A stretch of DNA of 64,000 nucleotides from Pelobates cultripes (lineage: Eukaryota; Chordata; Amphibia; Anura; Pelobatidae). Position numbers and translations under genes: made by a program. The notes below the pieces were generated by a model. It saw only the letters and a list, made by a program, of their open reading frames with translations. It had not been told where the DNA came from and ran no database searches. Positions 43,608 through 55,561 of this stretch are shown in pieces. The DNA lies in contig OW240917.1 in assembly GCA_933207985.1 (NCBI GenBank), forward strand, positions 238,506,693 to 238,570,692. Reading direction: 5' to 3'. The first letter of the stretch is position 1. Every line of letters starts with the position of its first letter.

Positions 43608-44051
43608 TTAAAGGATTACTGTCATCAAATTCTCACTTGTTGTTTTTTAAATGTTTATTACATTTAATGAACCTTAATAAAATTACATGTTGTAAAAATT
43701 GTATAGATTGATTTTTCTGAAAATGTTTCTTGTTTTATCTCGCTGAGCAGCCATGTTGGGTCACATTCTACTGTTATCTGACCAACTGCTACTCAAACTA
43801 ACTTGCCGACTGCGGCCATTGCTCTGGGTGAAATTGCAGTAGCAGGCAGGTTAGGTTGAGCAGCAGATGGTCAGATAACAGCAGATTCTGATCTAATATG
43901 GTTGCTCAGCCAGATAGTAAAAAAGTACAATTTTCTCAAAAAATCAATATACACCATATAAAAAAAAATATATTGAAAAATATCATTAAGTTTCATAAAA
44001 ATGAAGTAAACGTTTAAAAAAAAGAGAAGTGAACATTTGATTGGCCTTTAA
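43608..44051. mobile_element. Foldback TTAA-type MITE
   Basis: TTAAAGG at the left, CCTTTAA at the right, and imperfect inverted arms along most of the 444 bp (for example 'gttatctgaccaactgct' near 43775 against 'agcagatggtcagataaca' near 43860). It could form a long hairpin. It shares its right TTAA with the next element. Confidence 0.7.
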
Positions 44052-44346
44052 AGGGACACTGTAGGCACCAGAACAACTACAGCTGAATGTACTAGTTATG
44101 GTGTCTATAGTCAAACCCTGAAGACCTTTCAATGAAAACACTGACAAAAGGCAGTGATTACATTGCTCCCTATTTACACCTCCAGTGGTCATCACTTTGA
44201 TGGCCTCTACAGGTGCTTCCTGGGTCAGTGCTGCACAATGTGCTGCTATGACACTCAGTGCCTCCATCCTCTGCATTGAGATCCTGAACTTTTTTTATAA
44301 CACTATAGGGTCAGGAATACACGTTTGTGTTCCTGACACCCTAGGA
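44048..44346. mobile_element. TTAA-type MITE abutting the previous one
   Basis: Starts 'ttaaagggacactgtaggca' at the TTAA that ends the foldback MITE. The interior has 'ggtcagtgctgcacaatgtg', and 'ggtcaggaatacacgtttgt' begins a short inverted end, 'tcctgacaccctagg'. Confidence 0.6.
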
Positions 44347-44779
44347 TTTTTTTTTAGGCATAAAAATTAGATCCTTCTAGAAAGAGAGAGAGGACAAAGG
44401 CGACCACATCGGAAAGACAGACAGCTCTGTACAAAAAGCTACTATACAATGTAGGTGTGTTTAAACAAATAGATAATAATCATAAGAAATTGTGTCATTA
44501 ATGAAAATGGTGTAAACAAATATTTTTAAGAACTAAAGTTTATAATTGTCCTACTTTCTAACAGATCTGTCTTCTCACGGGTTATTTACAGTTCTTGGTT
44601 CGGCCTAAAAAAAAAAGGCCATTCCAGGCTATTTGTTGACATAATGTCTCTAGAATGTGTTTATTTAGATAATGAATTTTTCATCAAAGTGCTTGGGTGA
44701 GTGGCTATTTCAACTGTATGTGGAAGTGTGTATCTAGGCCTTTATCAACTGCTCTTGAAAGAAATATATAGACATCCAG
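44347..44779. other. Non-coding DNA
   Basis: Nothing recognised. Confidence 0.5.
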
Positions 44780-45367
44780 TTAAAGGGACTTTCTGGGCAC
44801 CAATACAACTTTAATGCATTTGATAGATTTTAGCCTCATTAATGTTCTGTATTTTTTTTGCATGCTTAAATCTTTATAGTTTTTGCACAAATTTCTTTAA
44901 ATAATTTTAGAATTTTGCAGCAAAAGCCTGCCTCCTTAGCCACGCCCCCTCATGCTAGAACGACTTCCTTGTAAATGGTATCTACACAGCTCAGCCACTG
45001 ACAGTATTGAGTGAGCAGCTTTTAATTTAAAACCTGGCTGCAGACGGTCAAAACAACTGCAGACAGGTAGTGATGTCCTTATTATATATATATGGGTGTC
45101 CTCTCCTCCTAATGCAGGTTGTTTTGCAGTTCAGATCACTCAGTACTGTCAGTGGCTGTGCTGTGTACATACATTTGATAAGGAAGTATTTTTCTGGCAT
45201 GAGGGGGTGTGGCTAAAGAGGCTGGCTCATGGTGCTACATTCTTCAAAACATTTATTTATTTTAAGCAAAAACTATAAAGATTTGAGCATGCAAAAAATA
45301 CAGCATATTAACGATGCCAAAATCAAATGCATTCAAGTGGTATTGGTGCCTCTGAGTGTCCCTTTAT
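44780..45367. mobile_element. Long palindromic TTAA-type MITE, 588 bp
   Basis: The two halves are imperfect reverse complements over nearly the whole length. Left words 'ggcaccaatacaactttaat', 'gccacgccccctcatgc' and 'cagccactgacagtattgag' are mirrored at 45320-45350, 45196-45214 and 45139-45160. The right border TTAA has become TTAT and overlaps the target duplication of the hAT-like element at 45371. Confidence 0.8.
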
Positions 45368-45370
45368 GTT
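45363..45370. repeat. hAT-type target-site duplication, left
   Basis: 'tttatgtt', identical to 46996-47003. Confidence 0.8.
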
Positions 45371-46364
45371 CAGGGCTGTCTATAATATGATTAGGACCCT
45401 GGGCAATGCATTTTCTTGGGCCCCCTGGGCCCTGCCCCTCCTGCCGCCTCACCCCCCAATTACGCCCAACCCGCAATCACACTGACAGACGTACTGGCAC
45501 ATACACACACAGACAGACATACTGATACATACTGACACACACAGTCACTAACACACAAATATATACACACACAGACATACATACATACACAGACACATAC
45601 ACTAACAGATATACTGACACACACACAAACACATACACTGACAAATATACTGACACACACAGACACATACACACAGGCATACTGACAGACGCATTGACAG
45701 ACACATTGACACACACACACAGGCAAACTGACATACAGACGTACTGGCAGATACAGACAGACATTAAAACATTCACAGATACATACTGACACACATACAC
45801 TGACATACAAATATATCCTGGCAGACATATTGACACACACACACACACACAGACATACATACATACACACACAGACACATACACTGACAGACATACGACA
45901 CACACACAGGCCTACTGACACACACAGACATACTTACATACACACACAGACATACTGACACACACAGACATGCTGACACACACACACAGACACACTGACA
46001 TACACACAGACAGACGTACTGGCACATACACACGGACAGACATTAAAACATTCACAGATACATACTGACACACACATACACTGACACACAAATATATCCT
46101 GGCAGACATACTGACACACACACACACACATACATACATACATACATACACACACACACAGACACATACACTGACAGACATACTGACACACACAGGCCTA
46201 CTGACACACACATACACACACACAGACATACTTACATACACACACAGACATGTTGACACAGACGTACTGGCACATACACACAGACAGACATTAAAACCTT
46301 CACAGATACATACTGACACACACATACACTGACACACAAATATATACTGGCAGACATACTGACA

Positions 46365-46406
<42 letters not shown>

Positions 46407-46995
46407 TACTTATATACACACACACAGACATGCTGACACACACATACACACACACAGAGACATACTTATATACACACACACAGACATGCTGACACACACA
46501 CAGACATACTGTCATACACACAGACATACTGACACACACACACACAGACACACTGACATACACACACACACACACACTGACATACACATACACACACACA
46601 CACAGACCTACTGACATACATTTAGCCACCCTCCAGGAGGGTGATTTCCCTAGTCCTCTGGAACTCCCTTCCTCCCTGCCTTCCTCCTCCCGCGCGCCCA
46701 TTATCTCCGGTGTGAGAAAGTGACATCACTTCCTCCCAGCCGGCTGCAGAACAGGAAGGGGCACGGTCGCGCTGTTTAAGCGCCACAGCGCCCAACTGGG
46801 CCCCTGCTGACCCATGCTCCCTGGGTGGCCCTTAGTGAGACACCCGGGGAGCCTCCTCAGTGTGCAGGAGCCACAACGCCCGGTCCATAGGGGCTGCGCA
46901 AATCGCGGGGCCCACAGAGCAGCTGCTCTGGGCCCCCCAGGAGCAACTGGGCCCGGGGCAGCTGCCCCATTTGCCCCGCGTTAAAGAAGGCACTG
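45371..46995. mobile_element. Non-autonomous hAT-like element with a minisatellite core, 1625 bp
   Basis: Perfect 8-bp flanking duplication, the hAT hallmark. Ends read CAGGGCTGTCTAT and, inverted, CAGTGCCTTCTTT, imperfect terminal repeats starting with CAG. Outer parts are GC-rich ('cttgggccccctgggccc', 'ggcagctgccccatttgcc'). The middle 45480-46615 is a CA/ACAG minisatellite. No transposase is encoded. Confidence 0.8.
45480..46615. repeat. CA/ACAG minisatellite with 250-280-bp higher-order repeat
   Basis: 'cagacatactgacacacaca' variants throughout. A marker segment 'acattaaaacattcacagat' followed by 'atatatcctggcagacata' appears at 45761, 46040 and 46288, giving three higher-order units 279 and 248 bp apart. 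Long Cys/Val-rich frames on the minus strand are repeat artefacts. Confidence 0.9.
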
Positions 46996-47003
46996 TTTAT
47001 GTT
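46996..47003. repeat. hAT-type target-site duplication, right
   Basis: 'tttatgtt', directly following the CACTG end. Confidence 0.8.
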
Positions 47004-47180
47004 GTCTAAATAGTTAAGGTGACTAATGATCACATAATGCTTTTATGATATCAGTAGGCATGATAGTTTCTATGGAAAGCAGAAGATAGAAAACAAAGGA
47101 GAATTATACTGTTGAATAAAATATTAAAAATTACCTACAACTTGTATTAACCATTTTAAAAAAAAAATTTTAGTTTGTAC

Positions 47181-47643
47181 TTAAAGGACCACTATAGTGC
47201 CAGGAAAACATTCTCATTATATAGCCCCCACCCTCAGGGTCCCCCTCCCGCCGGGCTGCATGGCGAGGAAAGGGTTAAAACTCACCTTTTTTCCAGCGCC
47301 GGGTGGGGAGATTTCCTCCTCCTCTCCGCCTCCTCTGCTCCCCTTTGGCTGAATGCGCATGCGCGCGCATTCAGCCAGTCTCATAGGAAAGCATTCATAA
47401 TGCTTTCCTATGGACGCTGGCGTCTTCTCACTGTGATTTTCACAGTGAGGAGCACGCAAACGCCTCTAGCGGCTGTCAATGAGACAGCCACTGGAGGCTT
47501 TAGAGGCTGGATTAACCCATTTATAAACATAGTAGTTTCTCTGAAACTATGTTTATAAAAAAAAGGGTTAACCCTAGAGGCACCTGGCACCCAGACCACT
47601 TCATTAAGCTGAAGTGGTCTGGGTGCCTAGAGTGGTCCTTTAA
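47181..47643. mobile_element. Complete TTAA-type MITE, 463 bp
   Basis: TTAAAGGACCACT at the left and its exact inverse AGTGGTCCTTTAA at the right. Internal hairpins: 'gaaagcattcataatgctttc', 'ctcactgtgattttcacagtg', and near the right end 'ccagaccacttcattaagctgaagtggtctgg'. The best-preserved member of the family also found at 42846, 54107 and 61861. Confidence 0.85.
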
Positions 47644-47879
47644 TTTAAAATATGAAAAACGGGGTAATATACAATATCTGAATGGAAACGGGGAGTGCAG
47701 AAAAGGGGAGAGGATACAATAAAATTCAATGCATAGTGCATAGTGTAAAAGATGTAACAGCAGATCTATCATGGTCAACTAATTTGAAATAAATGCTTTT
47801 TTAATATTGCACTTTACTTTACATATAAATATATGCTATATATGTAAAGGCACAGAGCACCTAATTTGTTGTATTGCTG

Positions 47880-48428
47880 TTAAATGAATACTATCATCAT
47901 CAAAACAACTTTAGCTTAAAGAAGCAGTTTTGGTGTATAGATTATGCCCTGCACTCTCACTGCTCAATTCTCTGCCATTTAGGAGTGAGATCACTTTGTT
48001 TCTATTCATGCAATCCTGTCACATCATCAATGTCAATGTCTGTGACTCACATAACCAACACGAAAAAAATAGTTTAATTTTTAATCAGAGGTTAACTAGT
48101 TTTAGACGTTTGCATCTTTTTTTTTGTTAATTGAAATTTATTCACACACTGGAGGCTCCTGCAGGGTGTAGAAGGCTTTAACAGAACAGTAGATAGGAAG
48201 TTCTAAATTAAACAGACTGTGCAATAAAGGAAGTATAAACTTCAGATGACTCGTTACAGGAACTGATCAGGAAGACTGTGTAAGTCACATGGAGGGAGCC
48301 GTGACTAGGGTTCATAAACAAAGTGATCTAAATGGCAGATAATTGAGCAGTGAGACTGCAAGGGCATGATCTATACACCAAAACTGCTTCAATAAGCTAA
48401 AGTTGTTTTGGTACCTATAATATCCCTA
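47880..48428. mobile_element. Foldback MITE, 549 bp
   Basis: Left words 'caaaacaactttagcttaaa' and 'gcactctcactgctcaattc' recur inverted at 48385-48412 and 48336-48357. An AT-rich centre includes a T run at 48115-48125. Borders are eroded TTAA/CCCTAAA. Confidence 0.75.
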
Positions 48429-48434
48429 AACTCA

Positions 48435-48560
48435 TAATTGTCAGGAATTCACAGGGATTCTGACAGTTAAGGCCTAAGTAGCCAAACTGGAAGCATAGCT
48501 GACTTGGAGCATTTTTCCAGTTGGGCTACTTTGACTTTTAATTGACGTTCACTATAACAT
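48435..48560. mobile_element. Palindromic MITE copy ('aagtgaatttaaa' family)
   Basis: 'aagtagccaaactggaagca' and 'ttccagttgggctactttga' match the copies near 1270 and 61745. Confidence 0.55.
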
Positions 48561-48999
48561 TCCAACAAATCTGACTTTAATAAATAAAACTGTTAGCAAT
48601 TGATAGAGCACAAGGCAAGCAGGCCATAGCCAGGTGACACTTTGCATGGAAGGGCAGAAAAACAGAACCATTTTTTCTGTGTCTCGTTCACGTTCTCTGC
48701 TGTCTGACAGATACAAAGGGTAGAGCTTAAAACAGTGATTAACAAGGATTCAAGACCGAGCTAAAAGTAGATGTGTGGATTTTTATATTTCATTTTTCAG
48801 ACTTCACAAACACATATTTGTTGTCTCTAGGGATATGTATGTATAACATGAGAAGTTGGATGTATTGGTTCCCCTTTAAATCTATAATCTTTACTGGATA
48901 TAACCCAATTTTCCAATGCAGTCTGAAAATGAAACATCAACACTTAAAAAAAAATCCCTTGGAATGTTCACCGTTTGCTGTTTCATATCTGTAAGTTCT

Positions 49000-49680
49000 G
49001 CAAGAACAGGAAAGCAAAAAGTTACAGTTCACCACCAATTCTGCTCAAGGCCCCAGGGAGAGTGCGCAGCTTAGCGGACAGGGGCACATGTATGAGTGTG
49101 GGATGGATGATGCATGATTGGCTATATGCTACATGTGGGAGTGTGAGATGTGAGGAAGTGGGTGGTGACAGATCAGACTGACCTCAGTGCCACTTAGGAG
49201 CCGGGCCAGCAACAAGTTTCCCACCCACCCTCCCTTTGCTGCTTTGGGCCCGGGGGGTTGTCACAGCGAGGCGGGGTGTGTCCTTGCCAAATAAGGGATG
49301 GTTTGGTAGATTAGATGAAAAGGGGGGATAATGGCCGGGTCTCATCCTCCCCCTGTCTCTTATGGTGAACCTGGAGGAGGTACCAGGTTGGACGTGTCCC
49401 CACTGGGTTGTAAGTCGACCAGTGGGGAGCATTATGGTTGGGCCCCACCGAGTTGGTGGGGAGCCCTGAAAAGGAAGATGTTTTTATTATGCCGAGGTGG
49501 GGAGGTGAGAGCCTTGGGGAAGTTAGATTGGCAAGGACGGTTTCTTTGGTTACTGTATGACTATATGCAAATTGTTTATGTTAATTCATGATATTTATTA
49601 TTTCGTTATATGTTAAAGGAGTCATACAGTATTTGATTGTGTTAATAAATGCTGTGGCCTGTTTTCTCCAAGATGTTGTC
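49000..49680 (+). mobile_element. 3' part of a DIRS/Ngaro-like element (tentative)
   Basis: GC-rich segment ending 'ttaataaatgctgtggcctg'. This TTAATAAA-GCTGTG ending is, from memory, the usual 3' end of frog elements that encode the SGNH-type ORF seen next door at 50008. No protein domain is recognisable in this copy. Confidence 0.35.
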
Positions 49681-49779
49681 TGTCGTTATTTGAAGGGGTA
49701 AGTTATGGTTTTATGGGGGATGGAGGGAATGCTATCCAATGCCCACTACGTACATACATGACTGCTGACCCATCACACA

Positions 49780-50900
49780 GTCACAGTCACAGCTTTATTA
49801 AGTATTAATCTTTAACATTATCTAAAAACCCTGTCAACTGTTGAGCGGACTCCCAATAGACAGTTCTCCAACCTTTTTTCCCAAGAGCCTAAACAGCCAG
49901 CACTTGCCATCAGCTCCCGTGCAGGCTGTTATCTCCCCAAAGCGACTCTTCATCTTCATCCTTTTTTCCCTCTGTGGTGTCCAGGATAACGCCAACGTGA
50001 TGCCCCTCTAGTGTGCCCCATCGCGTCCCCTCGCCGACAGCACAGCCTCAATGCCCGACTGGAGTCCCACATTGAATATGTCCAACCCTATCGGTGACAG
50101 GTGAACCCCATCCCTTCGCATGACATTAGAGTTATCCCCTTCCAATTCAAAGTGGCGAACTACCAATCCACCCATGCGGCAAATGAATCTCGAAACCGTC
50201 ATGTTGACTTTGCTCCTAGAACGCTCCAAACCCTTCCCATTCGAACCCGCCTGCCACACTGGGCGAGGAATGATTTCTAAACAAACTAGAGTCAATTCCT
50301 TAAATAGGGTTCCCGGTTGGGGGGAACCATAGTTAAGAAATCCACAAACTCACCCTTCAGGATTTTTTCCCTGGCCTCCAGGGGGAGATGCATCCCCAAC
50401 AGCGACAGCTTGCAGCCCGACAGAGGGGGACGCCAGTCCTTTGCACAGCCACACAACTAGGGACAGTAACCTGGGCCATAGGAGAGAACCCTGGCTGAGC
50501 AACACTCCCTAATAGCATGTCCAAACCACGTTCCCCTGCCCTTGTATAAAACTATCCCCCTGTAGCTAATGCACACCTGGCCCCTTGAATCCACATGCTG
50601 GTGCAATACTCACTGTTAAAAGTCCCAGGCACCACCACTGGAACTGCAAACATTTTCTCCTCCGATCCAGACTGGACACTGTAATCTTCTGATGGAGAGT
50701 CCTGGGACCCGCGGTCGCCAGCCCAGCTGGGTCGCTGTCTGTTCTTGCTGCTCCTTCCCTTCTGTTCCAGCTGTTGCGCTAAGGCCTGGGACTGGCCTGT
50801 TTCCTGTTTGCGCCTTGCGTTCTGACATCCACATCTGGTGTACGCACGCCACGCGTGTTATGTTGTCACTTCCCGTCCCACTGTAAACAAAATGTGCTAT
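49780..50900 (-). mobile_element. DIRS/Ngaro-like retroelement remnant with SGNH-type ORF (tentative)
   Basis: The minus strand reads, in order: MHLPLEAREKILKGEFVDFL (50393 downward), resembling the 'KILKGE[FY]VD' segment of DIRS/Ngaro ORFs as I remember them; the SGNH-like fragment (50295-50008); then a 3' end 'ttaataaagctgtgactgtg' near 49800. Recombinase and reverse transcriptase are absent, so it is internally deleted. Assignment rests on remembered motifs. Confidence 0.45.
50008..50295 (-). pseudogene. SGNH-hydrolase-like ORF fragment
   Basis: 95 residues. EIIPRPVWQAG and RMGGLVVRHFEL are followed by RRDGVHLSPIGLDIFNVGL. DGVHLS matches block V of SGNH/GDSL hydrolases (catalytic Asp and His). 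The N-terminal GDS block with the nucleophile Ser is not present, so it is a C-terminal piece. Similar ORFs accompany tyrosine-recombinase retroelements of fish and amphibians. Confidence 0.55.
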
Positions 50901-52206
50901 CTTCCGGCGAGCCCTCCGCCATTACTCTGACGCTAACTTGTGTCTCACCCGAGCCACCTGGTCTCCTGTTCCCTGCCTCTGCTAACTGGTAAGTCTTCTC
51001 CCCTAGCATCTTTCAAAAAAAACATCCATTTTGCAACATTGGTAACCATTTTAAACCAGCTCAGCTGGCTCTCTCAGCCAATCTGTTGGCCATGCACAGC
51101 AGGACTTTGGTCAGGGGAGCTAACAGAAGCTCCTTCCAGTAGCTTTTGTCTCTTCTGAGTATTGTGACTGGAAAAAACTTTGACTTTTTATCTTGGGAGA
51201 GCTCTAGGACACTCCTAGCACACTGTAGTGATTATGGTGTTTGGACTGTTCTTTAAATCTGATGAGGCTATGATGCTTTAGCTTTTAAGTACCTGTCTCA
51301 CTTTCCATTTCACCATCGACATGTTACTCCAAAGACACATACCCTATCGTACGTTACTTATGGATTGCAGCCTGAAGTCTCTGTTATAACTAAATGATGT
51401 CTAAGATTTGACTCTCCAGTTGTTGTGGACTAACTTTCCCATAATGCTTTCCAAGCCCAATCCCTAGTCAACAACAGCTGGAGGTCTGTATGATTGATGA
51501 TATTACTGCCCCATGGCGGTTTGTGCATTCTCCTGTCAAGCTGTGCAATTTGAGTGACACACAGTGATTCCATTGCATCATTTAAAACGCAAAAACAATT
51601 ACAAAAAAAGCATTGCCATAACTCTTTAAACAAAACAGTGATCTATTACACATTTAATCTTTGCCGTGTCAACAAGTGATGCAAATTTACTGAAGGCCAA
51701 CATTTAATTTCGCACATAAGTTTTCATTAAAACGTTCTTTTTATTACATTAATTTCTGTTTCAAATTCAACCAATTGTTTTGTAGGATAAGAACTTGGTG
51801 CAAAGTTGCAATCTTCACTCATCAATATCTTACGCTTTTTCCAGAAGACATATTAATGTTGTGATTATATTTGTTTGTGAAGGATTTAATTACTGCCTAA
51901 TGAGCTGGCCTCTACATCCTATGATATGGTCATTCTACAGAGGCATGGTGGTGGGGATTCCATTTTTCAGCATACATGGTCATGAAGTCTTTGAGATGCA
52001 TCATTAGGCGTGCTTGTCTGGACAAGACCTTCTCAATTTAGGAAACTTGAAACATATAACCACAGTATAATATCATATTTTTTTCACAAAGAACCAAACA
52101 TTCCACTGATACCTGCAGTGGTCAAACAAGAAATACAGGTAACTGGTGAGAAAGATTTAGACATCCAGAGAAAAGTTGATGGGGGAGCAGTTCAACAGAG
52201 ATTATA
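50901..52206. other. Non-coding DNA
   Basis: A decayed MITE end may lie near 51220-51255 ('gtagtgattatggtgtttgg' then 'ctgttctttaaa'). No gene recognised. Confidence 0.5.
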
Positions 52207-52388
52207 GTCTAAAGCTGGGGTGTCCAAACTTTTTTCAAAGAGGGCCAGATTTGATCCTGAGCGGTGCTCAGGGATTCACTGGGGGCCACAACAGGTAGAT
52301 TAACCAAACTACCTGTGGGGCCGTATTAAACCGAAACGCAGGCTGCAATTGTCCCGTGGGCCAGACTTTGGACATGACTGGTCTAAAG
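52207..52388. mobile_element. 166-bp hAT-type MITE with 8-bp target duplication
   Basis: Element 52215-52380 flanked by 'gtctaaag' at 52207-52214 and 52381-52388. Termini contain 'ggtgtccaaactttt' and the inverse 'ccagactttggacatgac'. Far too short to encode a transposase. Confidence 0.85.
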
Positions 52389-54106
52389 AAAGCACAAGTA
52401 AAGTTACATGGAAGGCTAAATTGTAATAAGTCGAGGTGACCCAGTAAGGCCAGTTGACACATTGTGACCACTATTCCATGCAAAGCAAGTGAATGGTTTT
52501 ATGCAGCACTACAGTGACCTCTGCCCTCTGGGTTCACCAATTTAAATCTGCAACACATTATAGCTCTAGGCTATAAATGCACATTTAAGGCTATGCTCCA
52601 GCATCCACATTTTGTTGGCAAAAGTTCTCTTCAGAGAAGTCTGATCGATAAGCATTTGCCAACTTGCAGAAGTTCTACTCTTCTCTTGACTTCTCATTTT
52701 CTATCTTTATTAGATCTTTTCCGCTGCTGTTTTAAAATCTTTATAATATGTTTCTGTTTTTCTATATATATGAATTGTTTCTCAGAAATTTTATCCTTTT
52801 TAATTTATTTTATCCTGTTCTGAAAATAAACAAAGTTTCCTTTTCTCAAAAGGTACCCAAACTGTAGTTCCCACTCACTTGACTCACAGCCAACTAGATG
52901 GTCCACAAAGTCTTGAACTTTACATAGACTTGAGGGACTTCTAATTGTCCTTTTCAACCCAGACCCTGCATCTACATTTCCCACTACAGTCTACATTAGG
53001 GTTGTCAAGATGTTGAAATACAACTCCCATAGTTCTGAAGCCCATCTTCTCCATTCTTACAGTTTGGAGGGCTGTTGTCCTTCAATATCTAGGGGACTGG
53101 AATTTGACAAGTCTGGTCTATACAATAAATCCAAGTCAGCTGCTCAGTCTATATAGCTCTATTTCTAGCTAGTGAAATTTACTGGCAGAAATATAGATGG
53201 CTACTAGAATAAAAACTATGGGCCCATCGAAATGATCTATTTTAAAAATCTTAGAATTATTTTACATATGTGTTCTTCAGAACCACCTTGTATAAATTCA
53301 AGGCATTTCTTGAATTCCTTAACTTTAGCAGGCTTTTCCACGTTCTCTGTAAATAAGTATCACGGTTTTATATGGATATAGTTTGTCGTTCATTTTTTCC
53401 TGCTGGTTTTTTCTTGGTACTCATTCCCCGCACACATCATAAAAGCTCCGTTTCTATCCTCTGTCTGAAGCCACAACGTGACCACACCTCTGCTATTCTG
53501 AGCTAAGCAGGCCAGCAATATATTTAATGTCTGTAACCAGCACTCATTATAGGGTCCTTTTTCAAGAAAACAGCTATTAACCTCCCAACCCCTTCTATTA
53601 TATTTAAAAAAACACATAGTTTCTATCCTCTTTTCTCTTCCTCGATATTAAATGCCGTGGGGTTGGATTCTGTGATTAGAGATATAATTTACGAGCCATA
53701 GAAAAACTATTTCTCAATGGATTCTAATGAGAACATTGCTAAATTATTCCAGAGACTATCTTATGTCAAGCAATCAAGTCCAAATCTGTACCTCCCCTAT
53801 TGCCAAGAACTGTACCTCTCCTATTGCTATTGGGGCATGTATAGGATGTATATAATATCAGGTGACTATTAGCTAGCCTCCTCCTAATACACAGATATCA
53901 GGTAACAATCACCTAGGTTCTTCGTAGTACACAGACATCAGATGGCGTACCATTTGCCCTCTTCTAATATATATATATTGAACCACAGATCTCTCACTAC
54001 CATCTGAGAACAAATACAATGCACATCTTAGCTAAGTCAAGCCCACTGGTGAAACCTAAATTTATTAGAGGACATATATTTTAATGGATGATTTGTTTCC
54101 TCATAT
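52389..54106. other. Non-coding DNA
   Basis: No gene or recognisable mobile element. Short palindromic words such as 'aatacaactcccatagttct' suggest old repeats but no family could be assigned. Confidence 0.5.
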
Positions 54107-54549
54107 TTAAAGGAGCACTATAGGGTTATTAGGTCCCCCCCACCCTCAGGGCCCCCCTCCCACTGGGCTGAATGGGTTTAAACGCCTTCAGCCACTTACC
54201 TTTCCCCAGCGCCGGGCTCCTTCTGTGCCGGGGAACCCTCCACTCCCTGCTGATGTCAGATCCGAAAGCGCATGCTCGGCAAGAGCCGCGCGCGCATTCA
54301 AACAACCCATATGAAAAAACATTACTCAATGCTTTCCTATGGATGTCCAGTGCCTTCTCACTGTGATTTTCACAGTGAGAGTCGCGGAAGCGCCTCTAGC
54401 AGCTGTCAGTGAGACAGCCACTAGAAGCTGGATTAACCCTCCGTGAAACATAGCGGTTTTTTCAGCTGCAGGGTTAAAACTAGAGGAACCTGGCACCCAG
54501 ACCACTTCATTGAGCTGAAGTGGTCTGGGTGCCTACAGTGGTCCTTTAA
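54107..54549. mobile_element. Complete TTAA-type MITE, 443 bp
   Basis: 'ttaaaggagcactatagggt' to 'gcctacagtggtcctttaa', TTAA at both ends, same family and orientation as 47181-47643. Confidence 0.85.
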
Positions 54550-55224
54550 GAAAACTACATATTCCTGAGTTATAAATGCCACAATAAATACTCATATTAA
54601 GAATGAAATACAATCTCTCTTTTTTTAAGGAGGGTTTTTAAGGAGAAGTTTGTTTTCACCCATTTCCCATTTAAAGGGCCCAGTTTGTAAATTTTTCTTT
54701 AGCCCAATGGTAAAACAGGCCTTAATGGTGAATAATGGAACAACCATTCTCCTAACAGGTCCTCTATGTACAATAATCACTACAACTCATTGTAGTGACT
54801 TTAGGGGTTTAAGTGGAAGCTGTCCGTCATTTTATTTGTCTGTTTTGGAGCTGGGCTGACGCACCCCCAGAATTCTCAGCCTGTCATTACCATCCAGGAT
54901 GGACAGAATTGCACTTGGTCATTAGAAACGCGTAATTTCTGCATTATCAGTGCATTTGGAGAGAGACTGTGAAGTGGCTCATTTTTCCCCAAACTTCTCT
55001 AAAACAGTGTGACAAGAAAATGTAGGATGGCTCCTACATAAATATTTCACCATAATCACTAGCATGAACTGTTATGTTGCTCCGTGAACTTTGACACCCT
55101 CCCCCATCTTTTGACACAGTTCTAGTAAAGGTGGGATATGATTTTATTAATGGCATTTTGGAAGCCTTCACATTTGGGACTCTTGGCTCCTTATTGTGCC
55201 CCACCTCCTATGCATAGGGAGTTT
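54550..55224. other. Non-coding DNA
   Basis: Nothing recognised. Confidence 0.5.
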
Positions 55225-55545
55225 TTAATTGTTTTGTAATAAGTGTTTGAGAAACATGACAAAGAGTTCAAGGTGTTCCCTTCGCCTCCAAATTCTCCAG
55301 ATCTCAATCTGTTTGAGCATCTATGGGATGTGCTGGAACAACAAACTGATCCATGGAGGCCCCACCGCGCAAATTGCAGGATTCAAAGGATCTGCTGCTA
55401 ATGTCTTGGTGCCAGATACCACAAGACATGTTCAGAGGTCTAGGGAAATCCATGCCTCAATGCACCAGACCTGTTTTGGCAGCACGAGGGGGCCCTACAC
55501 AATACTAGGCAGGTGGTTTTAATGTTGTAGCTGATCAGTCTATAA
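55225..55545 (+). pseudogene. Tc1/mariner transposase C-terminal relic
   Basis: From about 55243 one plus frame reads FEKHDKEFKVFPSPPNSPDL, then NLFEHLWDVLEQQ, the PDLNPIEHLWD region holding the last catalytic acidic residue, then a stop. The trailing 'aggcaggtggttttaatgtt' and 'gctgatcagtctata' look like the element's terminal repeat. A different family from the Tc1 at 59691. Confidence 0.75.
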
Positions 55546-55561
55546 AACATTTACATTTTAG

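Noticed and set aside
45460..46701. Long Cys/Val-rich minus-strand ORFs (up to 161 residues)
   Set aside because: They are translations of the CA/ACAG minisatellite; no start context, no domain, and all frames are open.
49331..49591. 86-residue plus ORF in the GC-rich segment
   Set aside because: No domain or homology recognised; it probably lies in the 3' non-coding part of a retroelement.
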